64,000 nucleotides of DNA from Daejeonella sp. (GCF_030695525.1 NZ_JAUYSS010000058.1:1-64000), one strand, 5' to 3'; counted from the stretch's first letter, positions 10,901 to 18,309 are shown. Numbers and translations are program-made. Notes: a model not told the origin generated them from the sequence alone.

Positions 10901-11175
10901 CTTGTAAATCCCTGATATAATTCAGTCACATCATGGGCTTTAAACGGACGAGCAAGTGCATATTTGCTGTCTTTATAGGTCGGGGATTTAACTGCAAAAT
11001 ACAGCGCATCAAAGGCTATATCCTGTGCATAGGGATAAGTTTCCCAACCGAAAAGTTCACCGGTTTCAAAGTCGTTGAATAAAGTGTAAGGAGTCCTGCC
11101 GACTGGATTTTGAGCATAAGCAAGATTAAGAATCATGCAAATGGCAAGCATTTGTAAAAGGAATTGTTTCTTCAT
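7963..11175 (-). CDS. Heparinase II/III-family polysaccharide lyase-like protein
   Basis: A secreted protein of 1070 residues with a Sec signal peptide (MKKQFLLQMLAICMILNLAYA). It has an N-terminal galactose-binding-like jelly roll (about 25-200), a second beta domain (about 215-320), an alpha/alpha toroid (about 330-640) with MPSNQTNHIAV near residue 495, and a C-terminal beta-sandwich. The sandwich opens with NHYHYDQGSF near residue 705, the typical Hep_II_III signature whose Tyr/His residues act in PL12/15/17/21-type lyases. It is closely similar in layout to the 1065-residue protein at 24410-27607. It probably cleaves a uronate-containing polysaccharide by beta-elimination. The PL family and substrate are not assignable by eye. 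Confidence 0.85.
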   Translation of the reverse strand: MKKQFLLQMLAICMILNLAYAQNPVGRTPYTLFNDFETGELFGWETYPYAQDIAFDALYFAVKSPTYKDSKYALARPFKAHDVTELYQGFTRRLNLYTISDTRVKAAVYFQSDRNAESLELSLGTFDGRRYFHKINNPKANSWLELDLPISAFKLDGKSLGANEHIQVITLKGTYPIVNYLFTYTILMDDFSINGERDRQFIATSPASTNLDMFDVTILNKHFFYGDNISLKVAPEGNLSLQQVKGTLVDSKGKIVKDNISFSRSGNEWANTAMYKLSEKDARGQWEIRLKGEDNQGGVVNWAIRFLMPGKQINGHPRLYFSADEIKNRLANEKSPVAKGILDNALSHKDFMKVDVDAINEGVDLTAENLVGGPHSKTSVGFNSYALWNSPNSRLGNVIEEGSFQYIFTGDRAAGEQAKKALLKLCSFKKWNADWMLERKFWTYYPVGYTIKPVAYGYDMLYDLLSESERAFVRTAIMEKGLKMFHRDMVEMNRMPSNQTNHIAVLAGGMGLAATAIYGDDPSNPNLEPYISGILTKTKTFIDRTYYEDGSYGEPKSGYMNMASRDMGELLPALERNFGVDYSTTTSFKDFYKYLIQASYSNGLMQDYGDGGGAKGSRVDLGGQIHSWWLVNRTKNPFLYSYVKPFWEAGKGGYLSYLWYRDDITPVSRETLPASKFFSAQGMVMRSGWDDASMVLSTRVGPNSNHYHYDQGSFQIMKNGETLLTDPAYGPLGYYANLEYLSYHVQANAHNVMLVDHDPESQAPAHYDNGIKALTDWPRVQHLFNGKDADGIESELSSVYKGKLEEYSRTLLYTKTGPIFLFDEVKSKSPKGHVYDWLFHAPPGENNTTAITYEKGRMVIDRPNAKLTMDVVSPEIDASKIYDKGVGKVFYESFLDLASKPDLNEVNFLAVILPESKPASGAAPVTTKLEAPGWIGAKMVHSNGSDIGFFRTGTENGVAAGFTTDAKRFTASYDRSGALQKIYYEGSSISGNGLSLSSDVGTRGTLALVSSGIDAEIKSWKGCSLKIMVSGKPGSVQVNGQTIKDWTFDAVAKTVAVKLPAGTVALKINK

Positions 11176-11222
11176 TTGTATATTATTTGTTTTTAATTTC
11201 CGCTACTGCGGGATGTTTATTT

Positions 11223-12047
11223 TTATGTCCCGCTCGTGCGGGATAGCATACGCATCGCATTCCCCGACCATACCTTTTGTTTTTCAGTCTCGTTTATGGC
11301 CTTAAAAGCTCCGAGTCTTAAAAATGGTGAAGTATAGTCAACAAAAGGAGTCTCTGTTCCAAAGGCCAGCTTATCAGCTCCGAAATTCTCAAGCAAATAG
11401 CTTAAACTTTCACTATTCGGCCCTTTAACAGCCACTCCGCTACCTCTTGATGTGTCGAAAAGGACATCTGCTGCCTTCAGTATTTTAACAGACTCAGCTG
11501 TTGTTGATTCCTGTTCGTCAGTGATTCTGGCCTCAAGAATCATATATTTTGCATCAGGCACTTTACTGACCAAAGCAGCAATATCGTTATAACTGATCGC
11601 CTTATCCACATCCAGCCAGGATCGTTCCCTCAAATCAGTCATTCTGAGTGGAATTGAAACCGGCATGCCGAGATCCCTGGCAGCCTTTACCATTTCAATA
11701 CATGCTTCATCAGTCAGCTTATAGTGATGATAAATGGGGAATATCCGTATTCCTTTCATCCCAAACTCTTTATGGCATGTCTCTAAAGCATCCTTCCACC
11801 AGGGCAGAACCGGATTTATCGTTGCAAACAGAATGAAGCGATCTTTAAATGAGGCATCGGAGTTCAGTTCAGCAAATAATTCTTCATTTGCAATTTGTCC
11901 ATCCACATAAAAAATCCCATTCAGATTGGATACAATTGCTTTATCCACTCCATAGGTATTCATACGTTTCAGCAGGTCTTTGAGATTATTCCCTCTTAAA
12001 TTCCGGTATGGCCAGTGACCCACAAATGCATTAATATCAAGCAGCAT
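11223..12047 (-). CDS. Amidohydrolase_2-fold protein lacking metal ligands (probable pseudoenzyme)
   Basis: This 274-residue TIM-barrel protein has no signal peptide. The overall pattern follows the amidohydrolase_2 family, but the residues that normally bind zinc are absent: the first strand reads MLLDINAFVG in place of D-x-H-x-H, the middle strands read VSIPLRM and LEARITD where relatives have histidines, and the last reads FGTETPF. Its start overlaps the end of the active homologue at 12037-12987 by 11 bp, implying translational coupling and perhaps a complex. The last codons (LSRTSGT then TAA) are encoded by a TCCCG-type palindromic repeat. The function is unknown; a regulatory or scaffolding subunit is a plausible inference. 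Confidence 0.7.
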   Translation of the reverse strand: MLLDINAFVGHWPYRNLRGNNLKDLLKRMNTYGVDKAIVSNLNGIFYVDGQIANEELFAELNSDASFKDRFILFATINPVLPWWKDALETCHKEFGMKGIRIFPIYHHYKLTDEACIEMVKAARDLGMPVSIPLRMTDLRERSWLDVDKAISYNDIAALVSKVPDAKYMILEARITDEQESTTAESVKILKAADVLFDTSRGSGVAVKGPNSESLSYLLENFGADKLAFGTETPFVDYTSPFLRLGAFKAINETEKQKVWSGNAMRMLSRTSGT

Positions 12048-12987
12048 GATTACCCGCCTTTCTCAATAAATTGTTAAAGTTTTCGAAGAATATCTTTTTC
12101 CTGTCTTCTTCACTCAGATCAGCCCATATAATCTTTCCAACACCGGTTTCATAATTCATATCGGTAGCAAATAACAAACGGTCTGCACCCAGATATTTAA
12201 CCGCCATATCAATCATACCCTCATCACTAACACTACCACTCGTATCCAGATATAATGTTGGAGCCTTCTTTAAAATCCGGCACATATACTCCCAGTTACC
12301 TCCCCCACCGATATGACCACAAATAATCATGGCTTCGGGATAGCGGTTAGCTATTTCAACAAAATCTTCAGGAACAGAGGAGTTTGGGGGATTAGCAGGT
12401 AAATATCCAGGACGCCAGTTTCCAAGGGTGGTAACCCCGTGAAGCATCAATGGGATTTTATGCTGGATACATCGTTCAACAATCGGGTAATAAAGCGGAT
12501 CATTGATCTTAACTGCATCATAAAGTTCGCCAAGCATCACCATACCATTGTCTACACAACGGTCTATTTCATCCAAAGCTTCTTTTTTATATAAAGGATT
12601 GATATAACATTGTCCTATAATCCTTTTGGGATGAGATTTCATAGCCTGAATGATGATATCATTATTGGCACGGATTTCTGCAACTGTTTTACCTCCGGGA
12701 ATAGAGCAAGCTGCTTTTGTAATACCAAGCGCTTCACAACTTTCATCTACCTGAGCTGCATTACTGCCGGACCATACATGGTTATGAGCATCCAGCTTTG
12801 GATACTTCTTTGCCGATTCCATAATGGCTTTCCAGCCATCCTTCTGAAAGGTATTTGCAGCCTTTTCAGATTCTTCTTTTGAAGGTACACTACATAATAC
12901 ACCCGACATGGAAGCCCCCAAAAGCCCGAGACCACTGGTACTTAAAAATGTTCTTCGGTTTAAACCAAAATCAGTCCGGTTTTTCAT
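12037..12987 (-). CDS. Tat-exported amidohydrolase_2 family hydrolase
   Basis: This 316-residue TIM-barrel metal hydrolase has a twin-arginine signal (NRRTFLSTSGLGLLGASMSG). The metal-binding pattern is intact: LDAHNHVW (H-x-H) near residue 70, a histidine in the ICGHIGGGG stretch, and FATDMNY near 275 with the catalytic aspartate. Members of PF04909 hydrolyse or decarboxylate small cyclic or aromatic acids and lactones, so the reaction cannot be named. It is the first gene of the heparinase/nag group and overlaps the metal-ligand-depleted homologue downstream by 11 bp. A sugar lactonase or deacetylase role in the envelope would fit the context but is inference. Confidence 0.78.
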   Translation of the reverse strand: MKNRTDFGLNRRTFLSTSGLGLLGASMSGVLCSVPSKEESEKAANTFQKDGWKAIMESAKKYPKLDAHNHVWSGSNAAQVDESCEALGITKAACSIPGGKTVAEIRANNDIIIQAMKSHPKRIIGQCYINPLYKKEALDEIDRCVDNGMVMLGELYDAVKINDPLYYPIVERCIQHKIPLMLHGVTTLGNWRPGYLPANPPNSSVPEDFVEIANRYPEAMIICGHIGGGGNWEYMCRILKKAPTLYLDTSGSVSDEGMIDMAVKYLGADRLLFATDMNYETGVGKIIWADLSEEDRKKIFFENFNNLLRKAGNHAA

Positions 12988-13173
12988 GAATTGAAGTATA
13001 ATTCAGATTTTTAAATCATTTGCTTAGATAAATGACCTGAAAAAAGGAAAAAGCCCCATTCGGAAAATAAAATATGTTGAAAAATATGGATAGACGAGTC
13101 TGTCCCGTAGGTACGGGATTGAATTTAATAATCCGTAGAGATTCTGTTAACTAGAACAGAGGAATTTCTTTCA

Positions 13174-13596
13174 TTAGTCTTCGGGCATAAAGTCAGGGTT
13201 GTAAACTATTTCCCAAAGGTGTCCGTCAGGATCCTGGAAATAGCCTGCATAACCACCCCAAAAAGTGTCAGCGGCAGGTTTAATAATTTTTGCCCCGGCC
13301 TTTTCGGCAAGTTCCATTACTGCATTTACTTCTTCTTTACTGACAACATTATGTCCAATAGTAAACTCTAATGCAGAAGGCTTTTGGAAAGGAATACCTG
13401 TGTCGTTTACTAAACTTTTTCTTGGCCAAAGGGCTAATTTTAAACCATTTTGCAAGTTAAAAAATGCGACTGCACCATATTCAAATTCCTTCCCGATAAT
13501 TCCTTCCGTTGATAATCCAAGTCCGTCTTGATAAAACCCGACTGACTTTTCCAAATCTGCCACTCCCAATGTCAATACTGAAATTCTTGGTTTCAT
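13174..13596 (-). CDS. VOC-family (glyoxalase/bleomycin resistance-like) protein
   Basis: A 140-residue cytosolic protein with two beta-alpha-beta-beta-beta modules: ISVLTLGVADLEKSVGFYQD at the N-terminus and the GYAGYFQDPDGHLWEIVYN ending typical of the vicinal oxygen chelate superfamily. The DPDGHLWE element carries the usual C-terminal metal-ligand glutamate. The family covers glyoxalases, extradiol dioxygenases and antibiotic-binding proteins, so the reaction is open. It is transcribed in the same direction as the neighbours, but lies between repeat-rich spacers and is probably unrelated to the glycan genes. Confidence 0.82.
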   Translation of the reverse strand: MKPRISVLTLGVADLEKSVGFYQDGLGLSTEGIIGKEFEYGAVAFFNLQNGLKLALWPRKSLVNDTGIPFQKPSALEFTIGHNVVSKEEVNAVMELAEKAGAKIIKPAADTFWGGYAGYFQDPDGHLWEIVYNPDFMPED

Positions 13597-13627
13597 AATT
13601 CGTTTGTTTTAGTTTACCTCCTGTTCT

Positions 13628-13692
13628 GTAGAGTTTAGGAAGCTCTACGGACTTTTCAATGACGAGGAGTCTCATGACTCCCCAAAATACAA
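13628..13692. repeat. Two-hairpin intergenic repeat, copy A
   Basis: The first stem is GTAGAG (13628-13633) with CTCTAC (13643-13648). The second is GGAGTC (13666-13671) with GACTCC (13676-13681). Copy B at 14680-14749 has the same order, orientation and 3' tail (CAAAATA-AAAT). The two copies lie on either side of the TSUP gene. Confidence 0.7.
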
Positions 13693-13840
13693 ATTGTCTT
13701 GTCTCTACATACAGTGGGGATATTTGATACTAGAAAAGGTCTTTTATTCTTGCTTGCTCATTCATATATTAAGTGATTTACCATTTCATTTCACCTGAAA
13801 ATTTATGTTTGCTCTACTTTTTTGTCGCGTTTGTTCTTTG

Positions 13841-14614
13841 TCATATTAGTCCTGCCCCCAATGCAAATGAAATAATTATCAGCATTATTGCTATCGTTAT
13901 TTGCAAAAATCGCAAGGTTATTTTCTTTAATAGCTTGTTGCCCAAATATGCTCCTGCAATTCCTGCAAGTGTTACACAAATTACCAAAGTCAAATTGTCA
14001 ATCAGTCCTGATTTAGTGAACCTTGTCCCATAAATACTTAATCGGGTAAAATCCACAAAAGTTGAAACAACAACAGCTGTGGCAACAAATGCTTCTTTTG
14101 AAAGTCCTGCTTTAATTAGAAACGCACTTCTCAAAGCACCCTGATTGCCCGAAAGTCCACCAAAGAAACCACTTAAGGCACCTCCAATCGGAAGTTTGTC
14201 TTTTCCGAATTGTAATGTGTTGAAATACGGAATGAGGTCAATGCTTGCAAATATGATAAGCAAGATGGAAATGATTAATTTCACGGGATAAACTTCAAAG
14301 TGTTTTCCAAAGGCGTCATAAGAAAATAAAGGCTGTAAGTCGCTTATGTTTAATAAAATCCAGGAACCGGCAATTGCAGCAATAACTGCCGGAATTCCAA
14401 AACGCATCAATACTTCTTTGTTGGCATTGCGACCAACCAAAAATAGTTTGAAAATATTATTGAAAAAATGAACTACTCCTGTTAATGCGATTGCTAATTC
14501 AACAGGAAAGAATATCATAAAAACAGGTGTCAGAATTGTGCCAAGCCCGAAACCCGAAAAGAATGTAAGAATAGCAACTACAAAAGCTGCTAATGATATG
14601 ACTATAATTTCCAT
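13841..14614 (-). CDS. TSUP-family membrane permease (TauE/SafE type)
   Basis: A 257-residue integral membrane protein with about 8 hydrophobic segments in two halves. The N-terminal GFGLGTILTPVFMIFFP and the internal GGALSGFFGGLSGNQGALRS are characteristic of the TauE/SafE (4-toluene sulfonate uptake) permease family. Members export or import sulfite, sulfoacetate, taurine or other organic anions; the cargo is not predictable here. The gene is bracketed by two direct copies of a two-hairpin intergenic repeat (13628-13692 and 14680-14749), which may mark a mobile or recombination-prone segment. It is transcribed divergently from the gene at 15135. Confidence 0.85.
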   Translation of the reverse strand: MEIIVISLAAFVVAILTFFSGFGLGTILTPVFMIFFPVELAIALTGVVHFFNNIFKLFLVGRNANKEVLMRFGIPAVIAAIAGSWILLNISDLQPLFSYDAFGKHFEVYPVKLIISILLIIFASIDLIPYFNTLQFGKDKLPIGGALSGFFGGLSGNQGALRSAFLIKAGLSKEAFVATAVVVSTFVDFTRLSIYGTRFTKSGLIDNLTLVICVTLAGIAGAYLGNKLLKKITLRFLQITIAIMLIIISFALGAGLI

Positions 14615-14679
14615 TTATTTTTTGCGCTATTCAGTTTCTGTTGGAATTTGAATACCAAAAAATGGCTCTTTCCCTTCTG

Positions 14680-14749
14680 GTAGAGTTAAGCGAAGCGCCT
14701 CTACGGATTTTCCAATGAGGAGGAGTCTCCTGACTCCTCAAAATATAAA
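14680..14749. repeat. Two-hairpin intergenic repeat, copy B
   Basis: The stems are GTAGAG (14680-14685) with CTCTAC (14699-14704), and GAGGAGTC (14720-14727) with GACTCCTC (14732-14739). The second stem is 8 bp and perfect, longer than in copy A. The outer sequence is shared with copy A, while the loop of the first hairpin differs in sequence and length. Confidence 0.7.
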
Positions 14750-15008
14750 TAGTAATTCTAATTTATTAAATAAAAGATAATTACATAAGTACTACTAGAA
14801 ACTTACAATTTTGCTTTTTCATAGTACTAAACTATAGATTGATATCGTATAATATCGGCATTCTCTCCCCAATTACCTAATCCAAATTGCAATTAATAAG
14901 AGTAATTAACCCGGAAGCTTCAATTCTATATTGAACCAGACTTAAATTGTCAGGAAAGCACCCTTGTACAGCTATTTCAGGTTGAGCCAAATGGTACTTG
15001 TTGCCTTA

Positions 15009-15063
15009 GTTAAAGTATAGTTTAAGCATAGTCAAGGTATAGTTAAGGTATATTTAAGGTATA
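15009..15063 (+). repeat. 11-bp tandem array, five units, upstream of unknown gene
   Basis: Five uninterrupted 11-bp units of consensus GTTAAGGTATA run from 15009 to 15063. A reverse-complement unit (TATACTTAACCTATAT, about 15073-15088) follows, so the last direct unit and this copy can pair into a hairpin ending about 45 bp before the chosen ATG at 15135. An 11-bp period puts each unit on nearly the same face of the helix, as in an operator or a protein-binding array. Confidence 0.8.
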
Positions 15064-15134
15064 TGATAAAAATATACTTAACCTATATTTTATTTTTATT
15101 TTGTATATTGTTTATTACCAAATACTTACACTAT

Positions 15135-15920
15135 ATGGCTATACTAAAAAACGGTCTTGAGTTTTCCGGGGGACTGGGAAACCTTTCGGCTTACAGGCTG
15201 CCGGGAATGAAGCAAACCATTATCCGTACTAAGGGGGGTGCCGATAAAAAGAAGATTCTGAAATCGCCTTCCTTTAAGCTTACCCGTGATAATTATACCG
15301 AGTTCGGTGCTTGTGCAAAAATGGGTGGATGCATCCGCAGGTCGATGCTGGCTTTAGCTCCTTTAGCGGATTATAATTATACCCCTATGCTGAACTCTCT
15401 GGCAAAAACCATTCAGCTTTTGGATACTGAAAGTCCGCGCGGTAAGCGGAATGTCTTTTTATCCCAACATAAACATTTGCTAACAGGATTCAGTCTGAAC
15501 AGGAATACAATTTTTGAAAGTGTGGTCAGGCATCCGATGCAATTCAGTATCGACCGCGATCATAAACAGACCCATATTCAGTTTCCTGAATTAATGCCTG
15601 GTGTAAATTTAATGTTATCCAAACAGTATCCGCTGTTTCGTTTCATTGTCAATCTGGGCTGCGTACGCGACATGTGTTTTATTGGTAAAGAATATCATGC
15701 AGGCAATATAGCAAACAGCAGTGTGTACACCGACTGGTTTCATGCCAGCCAGCTGTTTCAGGCAATGGATGTTTCTGTGCAATTAAAGGATACGTTTGTA
15801 ATTTCTGATCAGATGACGATAATCTTATCGCTGGGGATACAAATGGGGATTCAGATAACTGATACACTTGTCAATCCTGTGAAATATGGTGGCTGTGCGA
15901 AGATTATTGGGGTGGCCTGA
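15135..15920 (+). CDS. Unknown protein with a Sphingobacteriaceae-type 'GNLxxY' N-terminus
   Basis: I chose the ATG at 15135 (261 aa, MAILKNGLEFSGGLGNLSAY). The longer in-frame start at 15063 would use codons made by the 11-bp repeat array and its inverted copy. No signal peptide or membrane segment is visible. The N-terminus recalls the DUF6266-like proteins common in Sphingobacteriaceae (M-A-x-L-K-x-G, then G-x-x-G-N-L/V); that assignment is from memory and uncertain. The rest is rich in Met, Cys and His (GACAKMGGCIRRSM near 70-85), with no catalytic motif that I recognise. It stands alone between repeat-dense spacers and is convergent with the ceramidase-like gene. Confidence 0.65.
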   Translation: MAILKNGLEFSGGLGNLSAYRLPGMKQTIIRTKGGADKKKILKSPSFKLTRDNYTEFGACAKMGGCIRRSMLALAPLADYNYTPMLNSLAKTIQLLDTESPRGKRNVFLSQHKHLLTGFSLNRNTIFESVVRHPMQFSIDRDHKQTHIQFPELMPGVNLMLSKQYPLFRFIVNLGCVRDMCFIGKEYHAGNIANSSVYTDWFHASQLFQAMDVSVQLKDTFVISDQMTIILSLGIQMGIQITDTLVNPVKYGGCAKIIGVA

Positions 15921-16015
15921 GGTTCATGAAATAAAATTCAATCTAATATCACTGTGATCCCTCAGCTGCTGAAGCTACCGTGTACCCACAAATTTTATTT
16001 CATATAATCAGGCAA

Positions 16016-16404
16016 CCGACCCCGAAGGTGGTCGCATGTTTATAGAAACGCTATAAAATACCATTTATCGACCCTGAAGGGCAATGTCATTAAGTTAAGG
16101 ATAAATTACGCGTTAATTACAAAGGAGGTTCTCGCTTTCGCGAGAATGACAACTCCTTGGGTGTCGAGAGGAGATTCCGGCTCAAGGCCGGAATTGGAGT
16201 CTTATCGATAGCTGATTTATACATCGACAAGGCCTTGTTTCGGTCCTCACTCCGATCCTGACGAAAGTCAGGATCTCCCCTACTATTAAATATTGAACTG
16301 TCATCGTGGCGGAGGCCACGACCCCCTTTTCTTCTTAACTTAATGACATTGCCTGAAGGGGTCGTATGTGTCGCCTTGTTACATACGACCACCTTCGGGG
16401 TCGG
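16016..16404. repeat. 24-bp inverted repeat of the CGACCCCGAAGG type
   Basis: The left arm is 16016-16039 and the right arm 16381-16404; 23 of 24 bases pair. Both arms contain CGACCCCGAAGGTGGTCG, itself an imperfect palindrome. Adjacent to the left arm is TTTATAG-aaacg-CTATAAA. I recall such palindromes as dispersed REP-like elements of Bacteroidota, but copy number elsewhere cannot be seen here. Confidence 0.75.
16082..16351. mobile_element. MITE-like element, 270 bp, 18-bp TIRs and 9-bp TSD
   Basis: The terminal inverted repeats are perfect over 18 bp: CAATGTCATTAAGTTAAG at 16082-16099 and its reverse complement at 16334-16351. The element is flanked by the direct duplication CCTGAAGGG at 16073-16081 and 16352-16360. 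Removing the element and one duplication restores the palindrome CGACCCTGAAGGGGTCG, so it inserted into the loop of a REP-like hairpin. Internally it has several small hairpins (ATTCCGGC/GCCGGAAT, ATCCTGAC/GTCAGGAT, CGTGGC/GCCACG) and no transposase. A 9-bp duplication would suit an IS4/ISAs1-type transposase acting in trans; this is inference. Confidence 0.85.
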
Positions 16405-16637
16405 GATTTCCGTGCTAACTTATGCTATAAACATTTGACCCTTTCCGGGTCATGTAAATTCAATTAAAAACCGTAGCTGGCAAATAGATGTGGGTACAAG
16501 GCAGGCTGCTGAAGGGTAGCTTTCGGGACGACAGTAATCTATTGCAACAGATCTCTCCTCGCGGAATATTTAGTGAATAAATCTAAATTCTGTCCTCGAA
16601 ATATCTAACTTCTACAGAGATGACGGTATACAATCCC

Positions 16638-16708
16638 TCATGAGCGGGACAATCCCGCATGGGCGGGACTCTATCCCGTACGTACGGGACAATCCCTTTC
16701 GTACGGGA
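16638..16708. repeat. Cluster of TCCCG-type short palindromes
   Basis: Consecutive short stems of the form TCCCGnnnnnnnCGGGA occupy the 70 bp directly downstream of the ceramidase-like stop codon, for example TCCCGCATGGGCGGGAC, TCCCGTACGTACGGGAC and TCCCTTTCGTACGGGAT. Related single copies occur at about 11227-11244 and 13100-13118. The cluster could act as a terminator or mRNA stabiliser. Confidence 0.7.
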
Positions 16709-18061
16709 TTATTCCTTCGATTTTTTAACCAATTCAGCCACCTTTTTACTGATTTGCTTTTCTACCGATTGAGTATAAGGTGCACGATGTCCGTACTCAG
16801 CCATTCCGCTGTCTCCTTCATATCCGCCTTCTTTCAAAACTCTCAGACTTGGGACATAACTTAAGAGATCATTGTTATAGCCAAAGACCCAGGTATCGTT
16901 CCATCCGTACAATCCTTTGAATTTGAGTGAGTAATCGACAACAGTTTCACCGGTTAAGGCAATAAAGGTAAATCCGGAGCCAAACCTCCAAACCTGAATG
17001 GGGTATTTCACACGATCAGGTGGCGCACCCAGGGTTTCATATTGATTGATCTGATGTTCAATTTCAGTTTTTGCCATACCGGTTTGGCCAGGTAGTTGTT
17101 TCTTTAATTCTGCAAGAGATAATCCCGGTTTAAGAAAGAGTTCCGTTTCACCCATTACAGCCTTAATCGGGCCGCTAATTGCTTTCATCGGGGCTGCAAT
17201 CACTTGCTTAACGGATTCAGCAAGGATATGTCCGTACATCGAAGTAAGTTTCACAGCCTCAGCCTCATTTCCACGTATTCTGGGAAGTGGATTTGCATCT
17301 CCACCACAATTCTGAACAAACATCGCAAGCGATCCCGGATATTGCTTTTCCAGTTCAATCTGCGCAAAACCGGCATAATCGCCGCTGATGCTTAAGCCTC
17401 CCAAAGCAGTGGTATGGCATGAATAACCGAAAAGAATACCACGGAGTTGTCCCCCAGACTTAATAGTCAATACCGGAACATCCTGATCAACCTGTCTGCC
17501 GAATGCTCTTGTTTCAGGACCGCGTGATCTCCTGCGGTTCACGGCAATACCGGCCAGTCCCTGTTCAAAATTGATTTCTGCCGGAGAAAGATCTTTTAAG
17601 GCAGCAGCAATTACTTCATCATATCGCTGATAAACCATTTGGGTATACCGATCCTTCGCCGCCCTTTCCTGATCATTAAACTCATAATAGATCCATAATA
17701 CATCTTCAGTAACCGGGCATGAATGATTATGAGAGGTATTTAAAATCAGGCGTTCTCTTGGTATTTTATACTTTTCTACTGCATTAGCCGCAATAATACC
17801 TACCATTTTATCACTCAGACCAACCAGGTCGGCAGTCACCATGACTGATAATTGCCCCGTTTCATCCCGCAAGGCCATTGCCTTAAGCCAGATCGGATGG
17901 ACAATCTCATGCGACATCCGGGTTTTGCCTCCATAACCTGCCAGAGGAACGGATTCCGTGGGTGTGATATCTGCTTTGGCAACACCTGCCTGCCATTGGG
18001 CAAGAGCAGGGCTTGATAACAATATACTCGCCAGGATAATTTTACTCATTAGTCTATTCAT
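16709..18061 (-). CDS. Secreted neutral ceramidase-like amidase (short form)
   Basis: This 450-residue exported protein starts at the ATG at 18061 (MNRLMSKIILASILLSS, signal cleaved near ALA-Q); the longer frame begins only with a TTG. The N-terminal AGVAKADITP is the typical opening of the neutral/alkaline non-lysosomal ceramidase family. The zinc-site candidates are NTSHNHSCP near 110-120 and GYSCHTTALGG near 220. It is shorter than classical ceramidases (about 650-700 aa), lacking their C-terminal domain. Family members hydrolyse N-acyl amide bonds. Inside a glycan locus the likely substrate is an N-acyl group on a sugar rather than ceramide (inference). It is the last gene of the long minus-strand series. 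Confidence 0.8.
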   Translation of the reverse strand: MNRLMSKIILASILLSSPALAQWQAGVAKADITPTESVPLAGYGGKTRMSHEIVHPIWLKAMALRDETGQLSVMVTADLVGLSDKMVGIIAANAVEKYKIPRERLILNTSHNHSCPVTEDVLWIYYEFNDQERAAKDRYTQMVYQRYDEVIAAALKDLSPAEINFEQGLAGIAVNRRRSRGPETRAFGRQVDQDVPVLTIKSGGQLRGILFGYSCHTTALGGLSISGDYAGFAQIELEKQYPGSLAMFVQNCGGDANPLPRIRGNEAEAVKLTSMYGHILAESVKQVIAAPMKAISGPIKAVMGETELFLKPGLSLAELKKQLPGQTGMAKTEIEHQINQYETLGAPPDRVKYPIQVWRFGSGFTFIALTGETVVDYSLKFKGLYGWNDTWVFGYNNDLLSYVPSLRVLKEGGYEGDSGMAEYGHRAPYTQSVEKQISKKVAELVKKSKE

Positions 18062-18248
18062 TATCAAAATATAAAAACTGTTAACTAGTTAATTCGCATC
18101 TCTGCGTCACTGCGTCTTTGCGAGAGTCCTTCTAATATTTTATATTCCCTGTGTCAGTGCCCTCATCGCTCCACAAGAACTTCTCATTTTTTCTCTAGCA
18201 AAGACGCAAATAGTTAAAGATTATCCAAATTCATCTATTTGAGCCTTG

Positions 18249-18302
18249 GTTCCTAGTTCTTAGTTCTCAACACGTAATTCGTAATTCCGTAATTCGTAAT
18301 TA
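18249..18302. repeat. Heptamer arrays GTTCTTA x3 and GTAATTC x4
   Basis: Three 7-bp units (GTTCCTA, GTTCTTA, GTTCTCA) run from 18249 to 18269. Four more (GTAATTC, GTAATTC, GTAATTC, GTAATTA, with one extra C) run from 18274 to 18302, just before the stop codon of the double amidohydrolase at 18310. Confidence 0.75.
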
Positions 18303-18309
18303 ATTATCC

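Larger units (their letters stand above)
14615..15134. other. 520-bp divergent intergenic region
   Basis: This region lies between the TSUP gene (minus) and the 261-residue unknown gene (plus). It holds copy B of the two-hairpin repeat near its left end, an AT-rich unstructured stretch (about 14750-15000), and the 11-bp tandem array just before the right-hand gene. I see no further gene in it. Confidence 0.6.
15921..16708. other. Repeat-dense intergenic island with nested inverted repeats
   Basis: This 788-bp region lies between two convergent genes. It contains an outer inverted pair (TGTACCCACA near 15982-15991 with TGTGGGTACA near 16489-16498), a 24-bp inverted pair (16016-16039 with 16381-16404), a MITE-like element (16082-16351), a tight hairpin GTCGTATGT/ACATACGAC just right of the MITE, and a run of TCCCG-type palindromes at 16638-16708. 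I find no credible gene; a reading frame across 16117-16392 lies mostly inside the MITE. Confidence 0.75.

Noticed and set aside
15063-15134. Upstream ATG for the unknown plus-strand gene
   Set aside because: The extra residues come from the 11-bp repeat and its inverted copy; MAILKNG at 15135 resembles the family start.
16117-16392. A 91-codon minus-strand open frame in the repeat island
   Set aside because: It lies almost wholly inside the MITE and its hairpins, has Arg/Ser-rich low-complexity composition and no homology that I recognise.
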